64,000 bases of DNA from Pseudomonas sp. 30_B (GTDB lineage Bacteria; Pseudomonadota; Gammaproteobacteria; Pseudomonadales; Pseudomonadaceae): positions 62,001 to 126,000 of the forward strand of contig NZ_JAFGYY010000009.1 in the NCBI RefSeq assembly GCF_017491605.1, in the 5' to 3' direction. Position numbers and translations under genes: made by a program. Below, one piece after another: positions 1 to 7,953 of the stretch. Below the pieces are notes generated by a model. The model was not told where the DNA came from, did no database searches, and saw nothing but the letters and a program-made list of their open reading frames with translations. Within the stretch, counting starts at the first letter, position 1. Every line of letters begins with the position of its first letter.

Positions 1-878
1 GCCTTGTCGAACATGCGGCCCTGCATCTGGCCGTCGAGGGCGGCGAACACCTGGCGCATGCTCAGGTCGCCCACGGTGACGTTGCCGCGCCATTCGTAGC
101 CGTTGTACAGCACCGCGCTGCCTTCGCCGTTGAAGGCCTCGCCGTCGGCGTACTGGCCCTTCACGCTGACCTTGAAGGCATCGTCGCCGCTCTTGGCCAC
201 GCTCATGGTGCCGGCGAGGTCGCCCCGGCCCGGCATGTGCCCGGCGAAGCTCCACTCACCCGCCAGCGACTCGGCCTTCGGACGGTGCTGCTTCCAGTCG
301 TTCCAGGCCTTGCTGTCCAGCGGGTAGCGCTTGGCCAGTTCCGGGACCATGTCCTTCTTCGCCAGGTCGAACCAGTCGCGATCGCGGGACAGCGCCTGGT
401 ACTCCAGCGACGGCCAGCGGCCCAGGTGGAAGTTCACCAGCTTCTCCCACTCCGCCGCCGGGCGACGCTGCAGGGCGATGCGCGCACCCGAGTGGCAGCG
501 GGCGCACATCTGTTCGAAGTTGGTATCGAACTTCTCGACGGTGTTCAGCCGGCGCTCCAGGGCGTAGCGCACGCCGTCGGTCTCGCTCGGCGCCAGGCCC
601 TGCTTGTCGGCGAGGAACTTGACCACCGAGCGACGCTCGTCGTCGGTGATCTTCAGGCCGTACATCACCTGCATCCGCCCGATGCTCATCAGCCAACCCT
701 CGGGGGTCTTGCGCTGGTGGCTGATGCGGCTCAGGGAGTTGTTGCCTTCGGGCGTGTGGCACGCCTGGCACTTGGCGTTGATGATCGCCTGGCCATCGGC
801 GGCATTCGCCGGCTGGTGCAGCGCTAGGGCCAGAGCGGCCAGGGTTCCGGCACCCAGACAGTGCCGAAGTCGTGTCAT
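1..878 (-). CDS. qhpA: Quinohemoprotein amine dehydrogenase alpha subunit (partial, N-terminal ~292 residues)
   Basis: Diheme cytochrome c subunit of the periplasmic quinohemoprotein amine dehydrogenase, which oxidises primary amines such as phenylethylamine or butylamine to aldehydes. Reading leftward from the ATG at 878, residues 1-27 form a signal peptide ending NAA. Two c-type heme sites follow: CQACH at residues 37-41 and CARCH at 125-129. The stretch RISHQRKTPEGWLMSI and the later AILYNGYEWRGNV-like segment are what I know from the P. putida enzyme. The reading frame is still open at base 1, so the C-terminal beta domains and presumably qhpD, qhpC and qhpB lie outside. A sigma54-type promoter is at 970-985 and a stand-alone ccmF-like gene is upstream on the same strand. 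Family identity is strong; the substrate cannot be read from sequence. Confidence 0.9.
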   Translation of the reverse strand, partial: MTRLRHCLGAGTLAALALALHQPANAADGQAIINAKCQACHTPEGNNSLSRISHQRKTPEGWLMSIGRMQVMYGLKITDDERRSVVKFLADKQGLAPSETDGVRYALERRLNTVEKFDTNFEQMCARCHSGARIALQRRPAAEWEKLVNFHLGRWPSLEYQALSRDRDWFDLAKKDMVPELAKRYPLDSKAWNDWKQHRPKAESLAGEWSFAGHMPGRGDLAGTMSVAKSGDDAFKVSVKGQYADGEAFNGEGSAVLYNGYEWRGNVTVGDLSMRQVFAALDGQMQGRMFDK

Positions 879-969
879 CTTCAAGGTCAGGCCTCCTCGG
901 TATTCTTGTTGGTTATTCGTGCCCACCGATGGGCTAAGCGCGATTGCGTCGAACGCTTGGTAGCGATTT

Positions 970-985
970 AGCAGTTTGTGTGCCA
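970..985 (-). promoter_or_regulatory. sigma54 -24/-12 promoter of qhpA
   Basis: On the minus strand the sequence is TGGCACACAAACTGCT. It has GG at -24 and GC at -12 with the canonical spacing and differs from the TGGCAC-N5-TTGCW consensus only at one non-essential base. It sits about 90 bp before the qhpA ATG. The matching activator is inferred to be the AcoR-type protein encoded at 26779-28677. Confidence 0.75.
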
Positions 986-1081
986 TTCCTTTGCGGGGCC
1001 CGCCGCATCAGGCTTGCGTCGGGTTTTAGCGGAGCCGTCGGCAATCCGGCCGAGGTTCGATGCGTCTAATTTCGCGATTGC

Positions 1082-1098
1082 TGTCTAACTCTGAGACA
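1082..1098. promoter_or_regulatory. TGTC-N9-GACA dyad, candidate activator site for qhpA
   Basis: TGTC (1082-1085), nine bases, GACA (1095-1098); the arms extend to TGTCT/AGACA. The dyad lies about 97 bp upstream of the qhpA -24/-12 element and overlaps the last codons and stop of the ccmF-like gene. The same arm sequence and spacing occur before the aldehyde dehydrogenase (5884-5900). Function as an enhancer site is inference. Confidence 0.5.
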
Positions 1099-3262
1099 CG
1101 GCCTCTGCGACGCCGTCTGAAGCAGTATGGCCGCGCTTTTTCAAAGCGCCGCCCGCCGGCAGCAACAGGGCGCCGAACAGCATCGTCAGCAGGCCGACCC
1201 AGACCAGCGAGAGAAACGGGTAGCGACGGATCACCACCACGCTTTCGATATCGTCGTCCTGCTGCTTCAACAACAAGCGTGCCGAGGCCGGCACCCAGAC
1301 CTGCAGGTCGCCGCTCCAGCCGCGCACGATGAAGGGGTGCAGCACGTAGCCCCGATCCGAGGCGAAGCGCGCGTAGTGGTAGTCGAGAATCTCGCAGAGC
1401 TGGCGGACCGGGCCCTGGTAGGCCGGCGGATTGCCACGGCTGTCCTGGAACAGCGCATGGCCGGCGAGCGTGCGTTCGCCATCGCGCAGCTCCACCTTCG
1501 CCAGCGCGTGGTAGCCGGAGAAATCCGGGCGATTGGAGTCGGGCGAGACGCGCAACTGCATGCCGCCGATCACCGGATGCCACTGCTCGAACGAGGTGCC
1601 CGGCGCAATGCTGACCTGCTGGTAGGTATTGAGCGCCGTCGCCGCCAATCCGCCGACCAGGGCGATCACCGCGCCGCCGTGCACCAGGGCCACCCCGCCG
1701 CTGTAGCGCAGGTTGCCCAGGCGCCGGCTGCGCCACAGGCTCAGCGCACCCCAGAGCAGGCAGCAGCCCATCAGGAAGGCGCCGCCCAGCAGCGCAGCAT
1801 CCAGCCAGGGCAACACCGCCACCACGCTTTGCGAGAGCATGCCCTCACCGTTGTAACCGCGGCTCAGCCAGCCGCCGCGCCAACCGATCCAGAGCATCAC
1901 CCCGACCATCGCCAGGGTCGCCAGCAGCGCCAACCGGGGCCGTACGCCGCGACGCAGGAAGCTGTAGCCGCCGATCAGCCCGAGCACGCCCAGCAACGGC
2001 AGCAGCCAATGGGCCAGGCCGTAGCCGTTGACGTCCCACTGGTCGAAGGCACGGCGCAGGCTGGCCATTTCCTCGGTGGTGGCCCAGGCGGTCAGGGTCT
2101 CGAAGAAGGGCTTGAGCTCGCTCGGCCGCTCCAGCCCCAGCCACTCGTACAGATGTGCCTGTACCAGTGCGCCAAGGGCCAGCAGTCCGCTGCCGGCGAA
2201 CAGGTAGATGGCCACGTCCAGCGTCCAGTCCGACGTGCCGCGCCGGCGCCCTGCCTCCGTTTGCGCGCGCCGGCCGGCCAGCAGGTAGAACGCCGCCAGC
2301 AGCAACAGGATCAGCGCCAGCGCCAGGTGGCTGAGCCACGACGTGGTGCCGATATAGCGGTGCGAGCTGGCCAGCACCGTGCTGCGGGTCACCGCCATCG
2401 CCACGCAGGCCATGGCCGCCGCCAGCAGGCTGAGCACGGGCAGCAGGCGGCGATTGGCGCCGTCGGCGCGCCAGCGGCGGGCGCCGTGCAGCACCGCGCC
2501 GAGCAGCGCCCAGATGACGAAGGCCGAGGTCTGTACCGGGTCCCAGTGCCAGAGCTGGCCGAAGGTGAAATCCTCCATGGCCCAGGCCATGCCCGCGCCG
2601 ATGCCGGCGGTGAGCACCAGCCAGGCGCGCCGGCTGTAGCGCGGCATGATCCAGGCATAGGCGCCACTGCCCTGCCCCAGCGCGCCGAGCGCGGCGCCTG
2701 CCGGCGCCAGCGCCCAGGCGTAGGCACACAGGATCAGCGGCGCGTGGAAGGACATCCAGAAGGTCTGCAAGTGTGCGTTCATGCCCTGGCTGGGCTGATG
2801 CGCCAGCCATTCGCCGGGCGTTGCGCTGAAGGGTCCGAGCCAGGCGGCGGTGGCCGCGTACCAGGCGGCGATCAGCGCCATCCCGCGTCCTGCCCAGCCG
2901 TCCAGCGTGCGACCGCTCAAGGCGGCGACCATGCAGAAGGTCGCCAGCAGCAGCACCGTGCCTTCGTCGCCGCCCCAGAGGTTGGAGAACTTCAGGTACG
3001 CCGGCAGCGCCGCGCTGCTGTACAGCCACGCGTAGCGCAGCTGGAAGTGGTCGGCCATCAGATGCAGCGCCAAAGCCAGGCAGGCTCCGCACAACACCCC
3101 CAGCGCCAGCGGCCAGCCGGGCAGGCGCAAGCCCGGTCGCAGCGCCCCCAGGGCGATCAGCGCGGCGACCGCCCAGAGCATTGCGTTCCCCAGCGACGGC
3201 GACAGCCAGAGCAATGCGCAAGCCGCCAGCGCGGCGCACAGCCCTGCAAGCAATGACGACAT
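1085..3262 (-). CDS. Stand-alone CcmF/NrfE-like cytochrome c heme lyase subunit
   Basis: Polytopic inner-membrane protein of 725 residues in the CcmF/NrfE/CcsA heme-handling family, which delivers heme to apocytochrome c on the periplasmic side. Visible family signs are WGGDEGTVLLL near residue 85, the tryptophan-rich heme-handling motif GQLWHWDPVQT near residue 237 (canonical CcmF has WDPVEN), and a soluble C-terminal loop before the last membrane helix. There are about 14-15 hydrophobic segments. No ccmG, ccmH or other ccm gene flanks it, so it is not the housekeeping system. It lies 206 bp upstream of the diheme qhpA on the same strand, so a dedicated role in QhpA maturation is plausible but inferred. 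The start is ATG 3262; TTG 3271, with GGAGG five bases upstream, is an alternative. Confidence 0.8.
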   Translation of the reverse strand: MSSLLAGLCAALAACALLWLSPSLGNAMLWAVAALIALGALRPGLRLPGWPLALGVLCGACLALALHLMADHFQLRYAWLYSSAALPAYLKFSNLWGGDEGTVLLLATFCMVAALSGRTLDGWAGRGMALIAAWYAATAAWLGPFSATPGEWLAHQPSQGMNAHLQTFWMSFHAPLILCAYAWALAPAGAALGALGQGSGAYAWIMPRYSRRAWLVLTAGIGAGMAWAMEDFTFGQLWHWDPVQTSAFVIWALLGAVLHGARRWRADGANRRLLPVLSLLAAAMACVAMAVTRSTVLASSHRYIGTTSWLSHLALALILLLLAAFYLLAGRRAQTEAGRRRGTSDWTLDVAIYLFAGSGLLALGALVQAHLYEWLGLERPSELKPFFETLTAWATTEEMASLRRAFDQWDVNGYGLAHWLLPLLGVLGLIGGYSFLRRGVRPRLALLATLAMVGVMLWIGWRGGWLSRGYNGEGMLSQSVVAVLPWLDAALLGGAFLMGCCLLWGALSLWRSRRLGNLRYSGGVALVHGGAVIALVGGLAATALNTYQQVSIAPGTSFEQWHPVIGGMQLRVSPDSNRPDFSGYHALAKVELRDGERTLAGHALFQDSRGNPPAYQGPVRQLCEILDYHYARFASDRGYVLHPFIVRGWSGDLQVWVPASARLLLKQQDDDIESVVVIRRYPFLSLVWVGLLTMLFGALLLPAGGALKKRGHTASDGVAEAVSQS

Positions 3263-3752
3263 CCTCTTCAAGCGAACCTCCCTTCTGACGGCGCCTGACC
3301 TGGCAGGCGTACGGACTCCTGCCCTCTCACATTGCGTGCCAGCGGCAAAAACCCTTGGGAAACAATCCATTGCCCCACGCAGAAGGACGCGAGGCCGTGG
3401 CAATTCGCGACGGCTGTATCAGCCTGAGACATCTCGGACAGTTTTAGACGATGGTCGAATGCCCCGGGCGCGCACGCCGCAACGGGGGGCCCGGAAATAC
3501 CGCGGCAGCGGCCTTATCCGAGTCCGTGCGTCGGAAATAACGTCCTCATCCGCGCCAGCCGTGGGTTTGCCGGTCATATGACTGGATACCCGAGTCATGC
3601 CGGTTATCCTTATTCATGACCTTGCCCCCGGCAAGGCCGCCTGTTTTCACGCTTCGCGCAATCCGTATGACGATGGCATCAGCCCCAGGGCCAGAGTACG
3701 GCAGCGGTATGAAGGGACTCCGGCCTTTCACAAGAACAAGACGGAGAAGAAC
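3263..3752. other. Divergent intergenic region between the ccmF-like gene and the MFS gene
   Basis: 490 bp with no convincing gene. It holds the possible sigma54 element at 3326-3341, a TGTA-N9-GACA near-match to the activator dyad at 3415-3431, and a GTCATATGAC palindrome at 3573-3582. No clear promoter for the rightward MFS gene was recognised. Confidence 0.5.
3326..3341 (-). promoter_or_regulatory. Possible sigma54 promoter of the ccmF-like gene
   Basis: The minus strand reads TGGCACGCAATGTGAG. The -24 half is perfect (TGGCACG) but the -12 half has GA where GC is expected, so activity is uncertain. It is placed 64 bp before the ATG. Confidence 0.35.
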
Positions 3753-5429
3753 ATGGCGCAGACATACAGCCCGGCCGCGGGCAACGCCCCCCACAGCGGC
3801 ATCACCAAGGAGGAGCGCAAGGTCATCTTCGCTTCCTCCCTCGGCACCGTATTCGAGTGGTACGACTTCTACCTGTACGGTTCACTGGCGGCGATCATCG
3901 CCAAACACTTCTTCGCCGGGGTCAACGAGACCACCGCCTTCATCTTCGCCCTGCTGGCCTTCGCCGCCGGCTTCGCGGTGCGCCCCTTCGGCGCCATCGT
4001 GTTCGGCCGCCTGGGCGACATGATCGGCCGCAAGCACACCTTCCTCATCACCATCGTGATCATGGGTCTCTCCACCGCCGTGGTCGGCCTGCTACCGGCC
4101 TACGCCACCATCGGCGTAGCGGCGCCGATCATCCTGATCACCCTGCGCATGCTCCAGGGCCTCGCCCTGGGCGGCGAATACGGCGGTGCCGCGACCTACG
4201 TGGCGGAGCACGCGCCACAAGGCAAGCGCGGCTTCTTCACCTCGTGGATCCAGACCACCGCCACCCTCGGCCTGTTCCTCTCGCTGCTGGTGATCATGGC
4301 CTGCCGCACCGCGCTGGGCACCGAGGCGTTCGAGTCCTGGGGCTGGCGCGTACCCTTCCTGCTGTCGATCCTGCTGCTGATCGTCTCGGTGTACATCCGC
4401 CTGCAACTCTCCGAGTCGCCAGTGTTCAAGCGCATCAAGGCAGAAGGCAAGGCGTCCAAGGCGCCGCTGACCGAATCCTTCGGCCGCTGGGACAACCTCA
4501 AGGTGGTGATCATGTCGCTGCTCGGCGGCACCGCCGGGCAGGCCGTGGTCTGGTACACCGGGCAGTTCTACGCGCTGTTCTTCCTCCTGCAGATCCTCAA
4601 GATCGACGCGCAGACCGCCAACTTCCTGATCGCCGGCTCCCTGCTGCTGGGCACGCCGTTCTTCGTGTTCTTCGGCAGCCTCTCCGACAAGATCGGCCGC
4701 AAGCCGATCATCATGGCCGGCTGCATCCTCGCCGCAGTGACCTACTTCCCGATCTTCCACGGGCTGACCCAGTTCGGTAACCCCGAGGTGTTCGCCGCCC
4801 AGGAGCGGAACCCGGTCACCGTGGTCGCCGACCCGGCGCAGTGCTCGTTCCAGTTCGACCCGGTGGGCAAGGCGAAATTCGTCAGCTCCTGCGACCTGGC
4901 CAAGAGCCTGCTGGCGAAAAAGGCCATCCCCTACGAGAACGTCAAGGCCGAGGCCGGCGCCGTGGCCCAGGTGCACATCGGCGACAAGGTCATCGCCAGC
5001 TTCGAAGGCAGCGGCATGGCGGCAGCGGACTTCAAGGCACAGTCCGATGCCCTCACCGCGCAGATGGGCAGTGCCCTGAAGGACGCCGGTTACCCCGAGA
5101 AGGCCGACCCGGCGAAGATCAACCACCTGGCCATGCTGCTGCTCCTGACCGTGCTGGTGATCTACGTGACCATGGTCTACGGACCGATCGCCGCCTGGCT
5201 GGTGGAACTCTTCCCGGCGCGCATCCGCTACACCTCGATGTCGCTGCCGTACCACATCGGCAACGGCTGGTTCGGCGGCTTCCTCCCCACCGTGGCCTTC
5301 GCCATGGTGGCGGCCACCGGGGATATCTACTACGGCCTCTGGTACCCGATCGTCATCGCGGTGATGACGGCGATCCTCGGCACCTTCTTCCTCCCGGAAA
5401 CCAAGGACCGAGAGATTCACCACGGCTGA
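3753..5429 (+). CDS. MFS transporter, metabolite:H+ symporter type, with large periplasmic insert
   Basis: Secondary transporter of 558 residues in the sugar-transporter-like branch of the major facilitator superfamily (metabolite:H+ symporters such as KgtP, ProP, ShiA). N-terminal EWYDFYLYG is the family hallmark, followed by the loop 2-3 motif GRLGDMIGRK and a repeat-like GSLSDKIGRKP in the second half. Between the eighth or so helix and the last group (residues about 345-460) there is an extra hydrophilic segment with two cysteines (AQCSF, SSCDL), so the protein is about 120 residues longer than the usual 430-450. The ATG at 3753 is chosen because GGAG lies six bases upstream; the open frame upstream lacks a ribosome site. 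The substrate is unknown; the amine-degradation setting suggests an amine, amino acid or aromatic acid. Confidence 0.8.
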   Translation: MAQTYSPAAGNAPHSGITKEERKVIFASSLGTVFEWYDFYLYGSLAAIIAKHFFAGVNETTAFIFALLAFAAGFAVRPFGAIVFGRLGDMIGRKHTFLITIVIMGLSTAVVGLLPAYATIGVAAPIILITLRMLQGLALGGEYGGAATYVAEHAPQGKRGFFTSWIQTTATLGLFLSLLVIMACRTALGTEAFESWGWRVPFLLSILLLIVSVYIRLQLSESPVFKRIKAEGKASKAPLTESFGRWDNLKVVIMSLLGGTAGQAVVWYTGQFYALFFLLQILKIDAQTANFLIAGSLLLGTPFFVFFGSLSDKIGRKPIIMAGCILAAVTYFPIFHGLTQFGNPEVFAAQERNPVTVVADPAQCSFQFDPVGKAKFVSSCDLAKSLLAKKAIPYENVKAEAGAVAQVHIGDKVIASFEGSGMAAADFKAQSDALTAQMGSALKDAGYPEKADPAKINHLAMLLLLTVLVIYVTMVYGPIAAWLVELFPARIRYTSMSLPYHIGNGWFGGFLPTVAFAMVAATGDIYYGLWYPIVIAVMTAILGTFFLPETKDREIHHG

Positions 5430-5486
5430 GTCCCGCAGGGCGTGCAACCGTTCGCGGTTGTACGCCCGCAGGGAGGATCGGCTCTC

Positions 5487-5555
5487 GTAGGAGCGGAGCT
5501 TCTCCGCGATGCTCTTCTGCGAGGTTGACCATTCGCGGACAAGGTCCGCTCCTAC
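5487..5555. repeat. GTAGGAGC palindromic repeat, GGAGCTTCTCC inner type
   Basis: Outer arms GTAGGAGC and GCTCCTAC, with inner arms GCGGAGCTTCTCCGCGATGC and TTCGCGGACAAGGTCCGC. First copy from the left of a family found about 25 times in this window, always between genes. Confidence 0.85.
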
Positions 5556-5579
5556 GAGATATATCTGCGCTCGGGTTGG

Positions 5580-5696
5580 CCCTCACCCTAACCCTCTCCC
5601 AGGGGGAGAGGGGACCGTTCGACGCAGGATGAAACCTTGGCGTCAGTCGGCTCGGACTGCTCCCTCTCCCTGAGGGAGAGGGCTGGGGTGAGGGGG
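5580..5696. repeat. CCCTCACCC...GGGTGAGGG inverted repeat
   Basis: A second repeat family. The ends CCCTCACCCTAACCCTCTCCC and its inverse GGGAGAGGGCTGGGGTGAGGG flank about 70 bp, each end carrying its own small CTCTCCC/GGGAGAG hairpin. Related copies are at 10536-10654 and 43920-44038, with a lone end near 15680-15704. Confidence 0.8.
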
Positions 5697-5770
5697 ATGC
5701 ATTGGCACGGCCCCCCAGAAGGAGACAGTTGCTCCTACGAAAGCGGGTACGGTGCCTGGGGTCTTCCCCT

Positions 5771-5816
5771 GTAGGAGCGGGCCATGCCCGCGATCGCGCG
5801 CACGGCGCGCTCCTAC
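5771..5816. repeat. GTAGGAGC repeat, short GCGGGCCATGCCCGC type
   Basis: Compact 46-bp form with two inner hairpins, GCGGGCCATGCCCGC and GCGCGCACGGCGCGC, inside the GTAGGAGC/GCTCCTAC ends. Here the order of the two hairpins is swapped relative to the copies at 10776, 15101, 23019, 44765 and 60339. Confidence 0.8.
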
Positions 5817-5883
5817 AGTTCCCTCAGGTGCGGGGTTCGGTCGATGGAGGCCCAGCGTCCGGCCTGCCTGCCGTCTCAGCCAA

Positions 5884-5900
5884 TGTCGCAATGTGCGACA
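5884..5900. promoter_or_regulatory. TGTCGC-N5-GCGACA dyad, candidate activator site
   Basis: Perfect 6-bp arms TGTCGC and GCGACA around AATGT, 76 bp upstream of the sigma54 promoter at 5976. The TGTC-N9-GACA core is shared with 1082-1098 before qhpA. Position and symmetry fit an enhancer for an NtrC/AcoR-type activator. Confidence 0.6.
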
Positions 5901-5975
5901 ACCGCTCGCTCCACGATGACCATCTCAATCTATAAACTCCTTTAATTTCAAATACTTGAAAAACAATTCAAGCAT

Positions 5976-5991
5976 TGGCACAGCCGTTGCG
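5976..5991 (+). promoter_or_regulatory. sigma54 -24/-12 promoter of the aldehyde dehydrogenase
   Basis: TGGCACAGCCGTTGCG matches the TGGCAC-N5-TTGCW consensus except at the last base. It lies 63 bp before the ATG at 6055, in an AT-rich leader. This is the clearest sigma54 promoter of the amine region. Confidence 0.8.
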
Positions 5992-6054
5992 ATGTCCGCT
6001 CCCAACCTGCTCCCGACCCGAGCAGAACGAACAGACCAACAAGAGGCAACTGCA

Positions 6055-7548
6055 ATGCTCGCTTCCCTGCCCATCAAGCCCGAATCCCGTGCCTTCCTGC
6101 AGCGCGCGCCGAAAATGCTGATCGGTGCCGACTGGACCTCCGCCAGCGACGGCGCCCTGATGGACCTGCGCAACCCTGCCACCGGCGAAGTGCTCTGCCA
6201 GGTCCCGGCCGGCACCGCCGCCGATGTCGACCGCGCCGTGCGCGCCGCGCGCCAGGCCTTCGATGACTCGGCCTGGAGCCGCACCCGTCCGCGCGAACGG
6301 CAGAACCTGCTGTGGAAGCTCGCCGACCTGATGGAGCGCGACGGCGATCTGCTGGCCGAACTGGAATGCCTGAACAACGGCAAGAGCGCCGCCGTCGCCC
6401 GCGTGATGGACGTGCAACTGGCCATCGACTTCCTGCGCTACATGGCCGGCTACGCCACCAAGATCGAAGGCACCACCGTGGACGTGTCCATGCCGCTGAT
6501 GCCCGAGGGCGACTTCCACGGCTACATCCGCCGCGAAGCCGTCGGCGTGGTCGGCGCCATCGTCGCCTGGAACTTCCCGCTGCTGCTGGCCTGCTGGAAG
6601 CTCGGCCCGGCGCTGGCCACCGGTTGCAGCGTAGTGCTCAAGCCCGCCGACGAAACCCCGCTGTCCGCCCTGAAACTCGCCGAGCTGGTGCTCGAAGCCG
6701 GCTACCCGACAGGCGTGTTCAACGTCGTCACCGGCACCGGCATCACCGCCGGCGCCGCCCTCTCCCACCACCCACTGGTGGACAAGCTGACCTTCACCGG
6801 CTCCACCCCGGTCGGCAAGGAGATCGGCAAGGCGGCCATGGACAATATGACCCGCGTGACCCTGGAGCTGGGCGGCAAGTCGCCGACCATCGTCATGGCC
6901 GACGCCGACCTGGCCACCGCCGCCGCGGGCGCCGCCCAGGCGATCTTCTTCAACCAGGGCCAGGTCTGCTGCGCCGGCTCGCGCCTGTACGTGCAGCGCA
7001 AGCACTTCGACAACGTGGTGGCCGACATCGCCGGCATCGCCAACGGCATGAAGCTGGGCAACGGCCTGGACCCGAGCATCGACATGGGTCCGCTGATCTC
7101 CGCCAAGCAGCAGAAGCGCGTGTTCGACTACATCGAACTGGGTCGCGACAAGGGCGCCACCATCGCCTGCGGCGGCGAGCAGTTCGGCCCCGGCTACTTC
7201 GTCAAACCCACGGTGATCGTCGACGTCGACCAGAAGAACCCGCTGGTGCAGGAGGAAATCTTCGGCCCGGTGCTGGTCGCCATGCCCTTCGACGACATCG
7301 ACGACGCCCTGCGCCTGGCCAACGACAGCCCCTACGGCCTGGGCGCGAGCATCTGGTCCAACGACCTGTCGGCCGTGCACCGCATGGTGCCGCGCATCAA
7401 GTCCGGCTCGGTGTGGGTCAACTGCCACAGCGCCCTGGACCCGGCGCTGCCCTTCGGCGGCTTCAAGATGTCCGGCCTGGGGCGCGAAATGGGCGCCGCC
7501 GCCATCGAGCACTACACCGAACTGAAATCGGTGCTGATCCGCCTGTAA
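6055..7548 (+). CDS. Phenylacetaldehyde dehydrogenase-type aldehyde dehydrogenase
   Basis: NAD-dependent aldehyde dehydrogenase of 497 residues that would oxidise the aldehyde made by the amine dehydrogenase, for example phenylacetaldehyde to phenylacetate. It shows VAWNFPLLL for cofactor binding, the catalytic glutamate in LELGGKSP and the nucleophile in the GQVCCAGSRLYV segment; the EEIFGPVL and PFGGFKMSGLGRE motifs follow. It resembles the FeaB/PeaE/StyD group. The ATG at 6055 is chosen because AGAGG lies eight bases upstream; the frame is open from 5956 but that extension overlaps the sigma54 promoter. Regulation by sigma54 with the dyad at 5884-5900 ties it to qhpA. Enzyme class is sure; the exact aldehyde is inferred from context. 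Confidence 0.85.
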   Translation: MLASLPIKPESRAFLQRAPKMLIGADWTSASDGALMDLRNPATGEVLCQVPAGTAADVDRAVRAARQAFDDSAWSRTRPRERQNLLWKLADLMERDGDLLAELECLNNGKSAAVARVMDVQLAIDFLRYMAGYATKIEGTTVDVSMPLMPEGDFHGYIRREAVGVVGAIVAWNFPLLLACWKLGPALATGCSVVLKPADETPLSALKLAELVLEAGYPTGVFNVVTGTGITAGAALSHHPLVDKLTFTGSTPVGKEIGKAAMDNMTRVTLELGGKSPTIVMADADLATAAAGAAQAIFFNQGQVCCAGSRLYVQRKHFDNVVADIAGIANGMKLGNGLDPSIDMGPLISAKQQKRVFDYIELGRDKGATIACGGEQFGPGYFVKPTVIVDVDQKNPLVQEEIFGPVLVAMPFDDIDDALRLANDSPYGLGASIWSNDLSAVHRMVPRIKSGSVWVNCHSALDPALPFGGFKMSGLGREMGAAAIEHYTELKSVLIRL

Positions 7549-7596
7549 CACCCTGCTGCCTACCTCGACCGGCGATCCCTTGCGCCGGTCCCTCGT

Positions 7597-7632
7597 ATCC
7601 CCCGGTTGCCACAGTGGCCGGGGGATTTTTTT
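7597..7632 (+). terminator. Rho-independent terminator after the aldehyde dehydrogenase
   Basis: Stem ATCCCCCGG / CCGGGGGAT with a 12-base loop, followed by seven T. It begins 49 bp after the stop codon. Confidence 0.85.
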
Positions 7633-7953
7633 GACCGCCCGCAGGGCCGAGTGCCCTGCATTAGCGACATTCCCAAAAGCCGTCATCCGGTGCAGAATCC
7701 GCGGCGCAGAGCGGCCCATCGCCAGTATCCGTCGACGCACAATGTCGTTTTTGGCCATGCCCGTGGCGATCCTGAACAACTGGCAGGACGCCCATCTGGC
7801 ATAGCTTGAGCCCCGCGTGATGCTGGCGTTCCTGCACGACACTCCCAAGCCCCCCATCGACCCGCGAGGAACGGGATCGTGGCTTGGTGGATACCGTTGG
7901 GGCCCGTGGCCACGCGCCCTCCATAAGAACAATTTCAAAAAGAAGGCCGACAG
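7633..7953. other. Leader of the permease gene
   Basis: About 320 bp without a gene. A weak sigma54-like string, TGGCATAGCTTGAGCC at 7797-7812, keeps the GG and GC positions only. No TGTC-N9-GACA dyad was found. AGAAGG lies just upstream of the permease ATG. Confidence 0.4.

Noticed and set aside
1127-3256. A 709-codon plus-strand open frame opposite the heme lyase gene.
   Set aside because: Composition is dominated by Gln, Ala, Arg and His, typical of the complement of a GC-rich membrane protein gene; no ribosome site or family match.
4092-5447. A 451-codon minus-strand frame opposite the MFS gene.
   Set aside because: Same compositional artefact; the plus-strand product is a convincing MFS protein.
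7797-7812. A sigma54-like string before the permease.
   Set aside because: Only the GG and GC positions match and no activator dyad is nearby; chance matches of this quality are expected.
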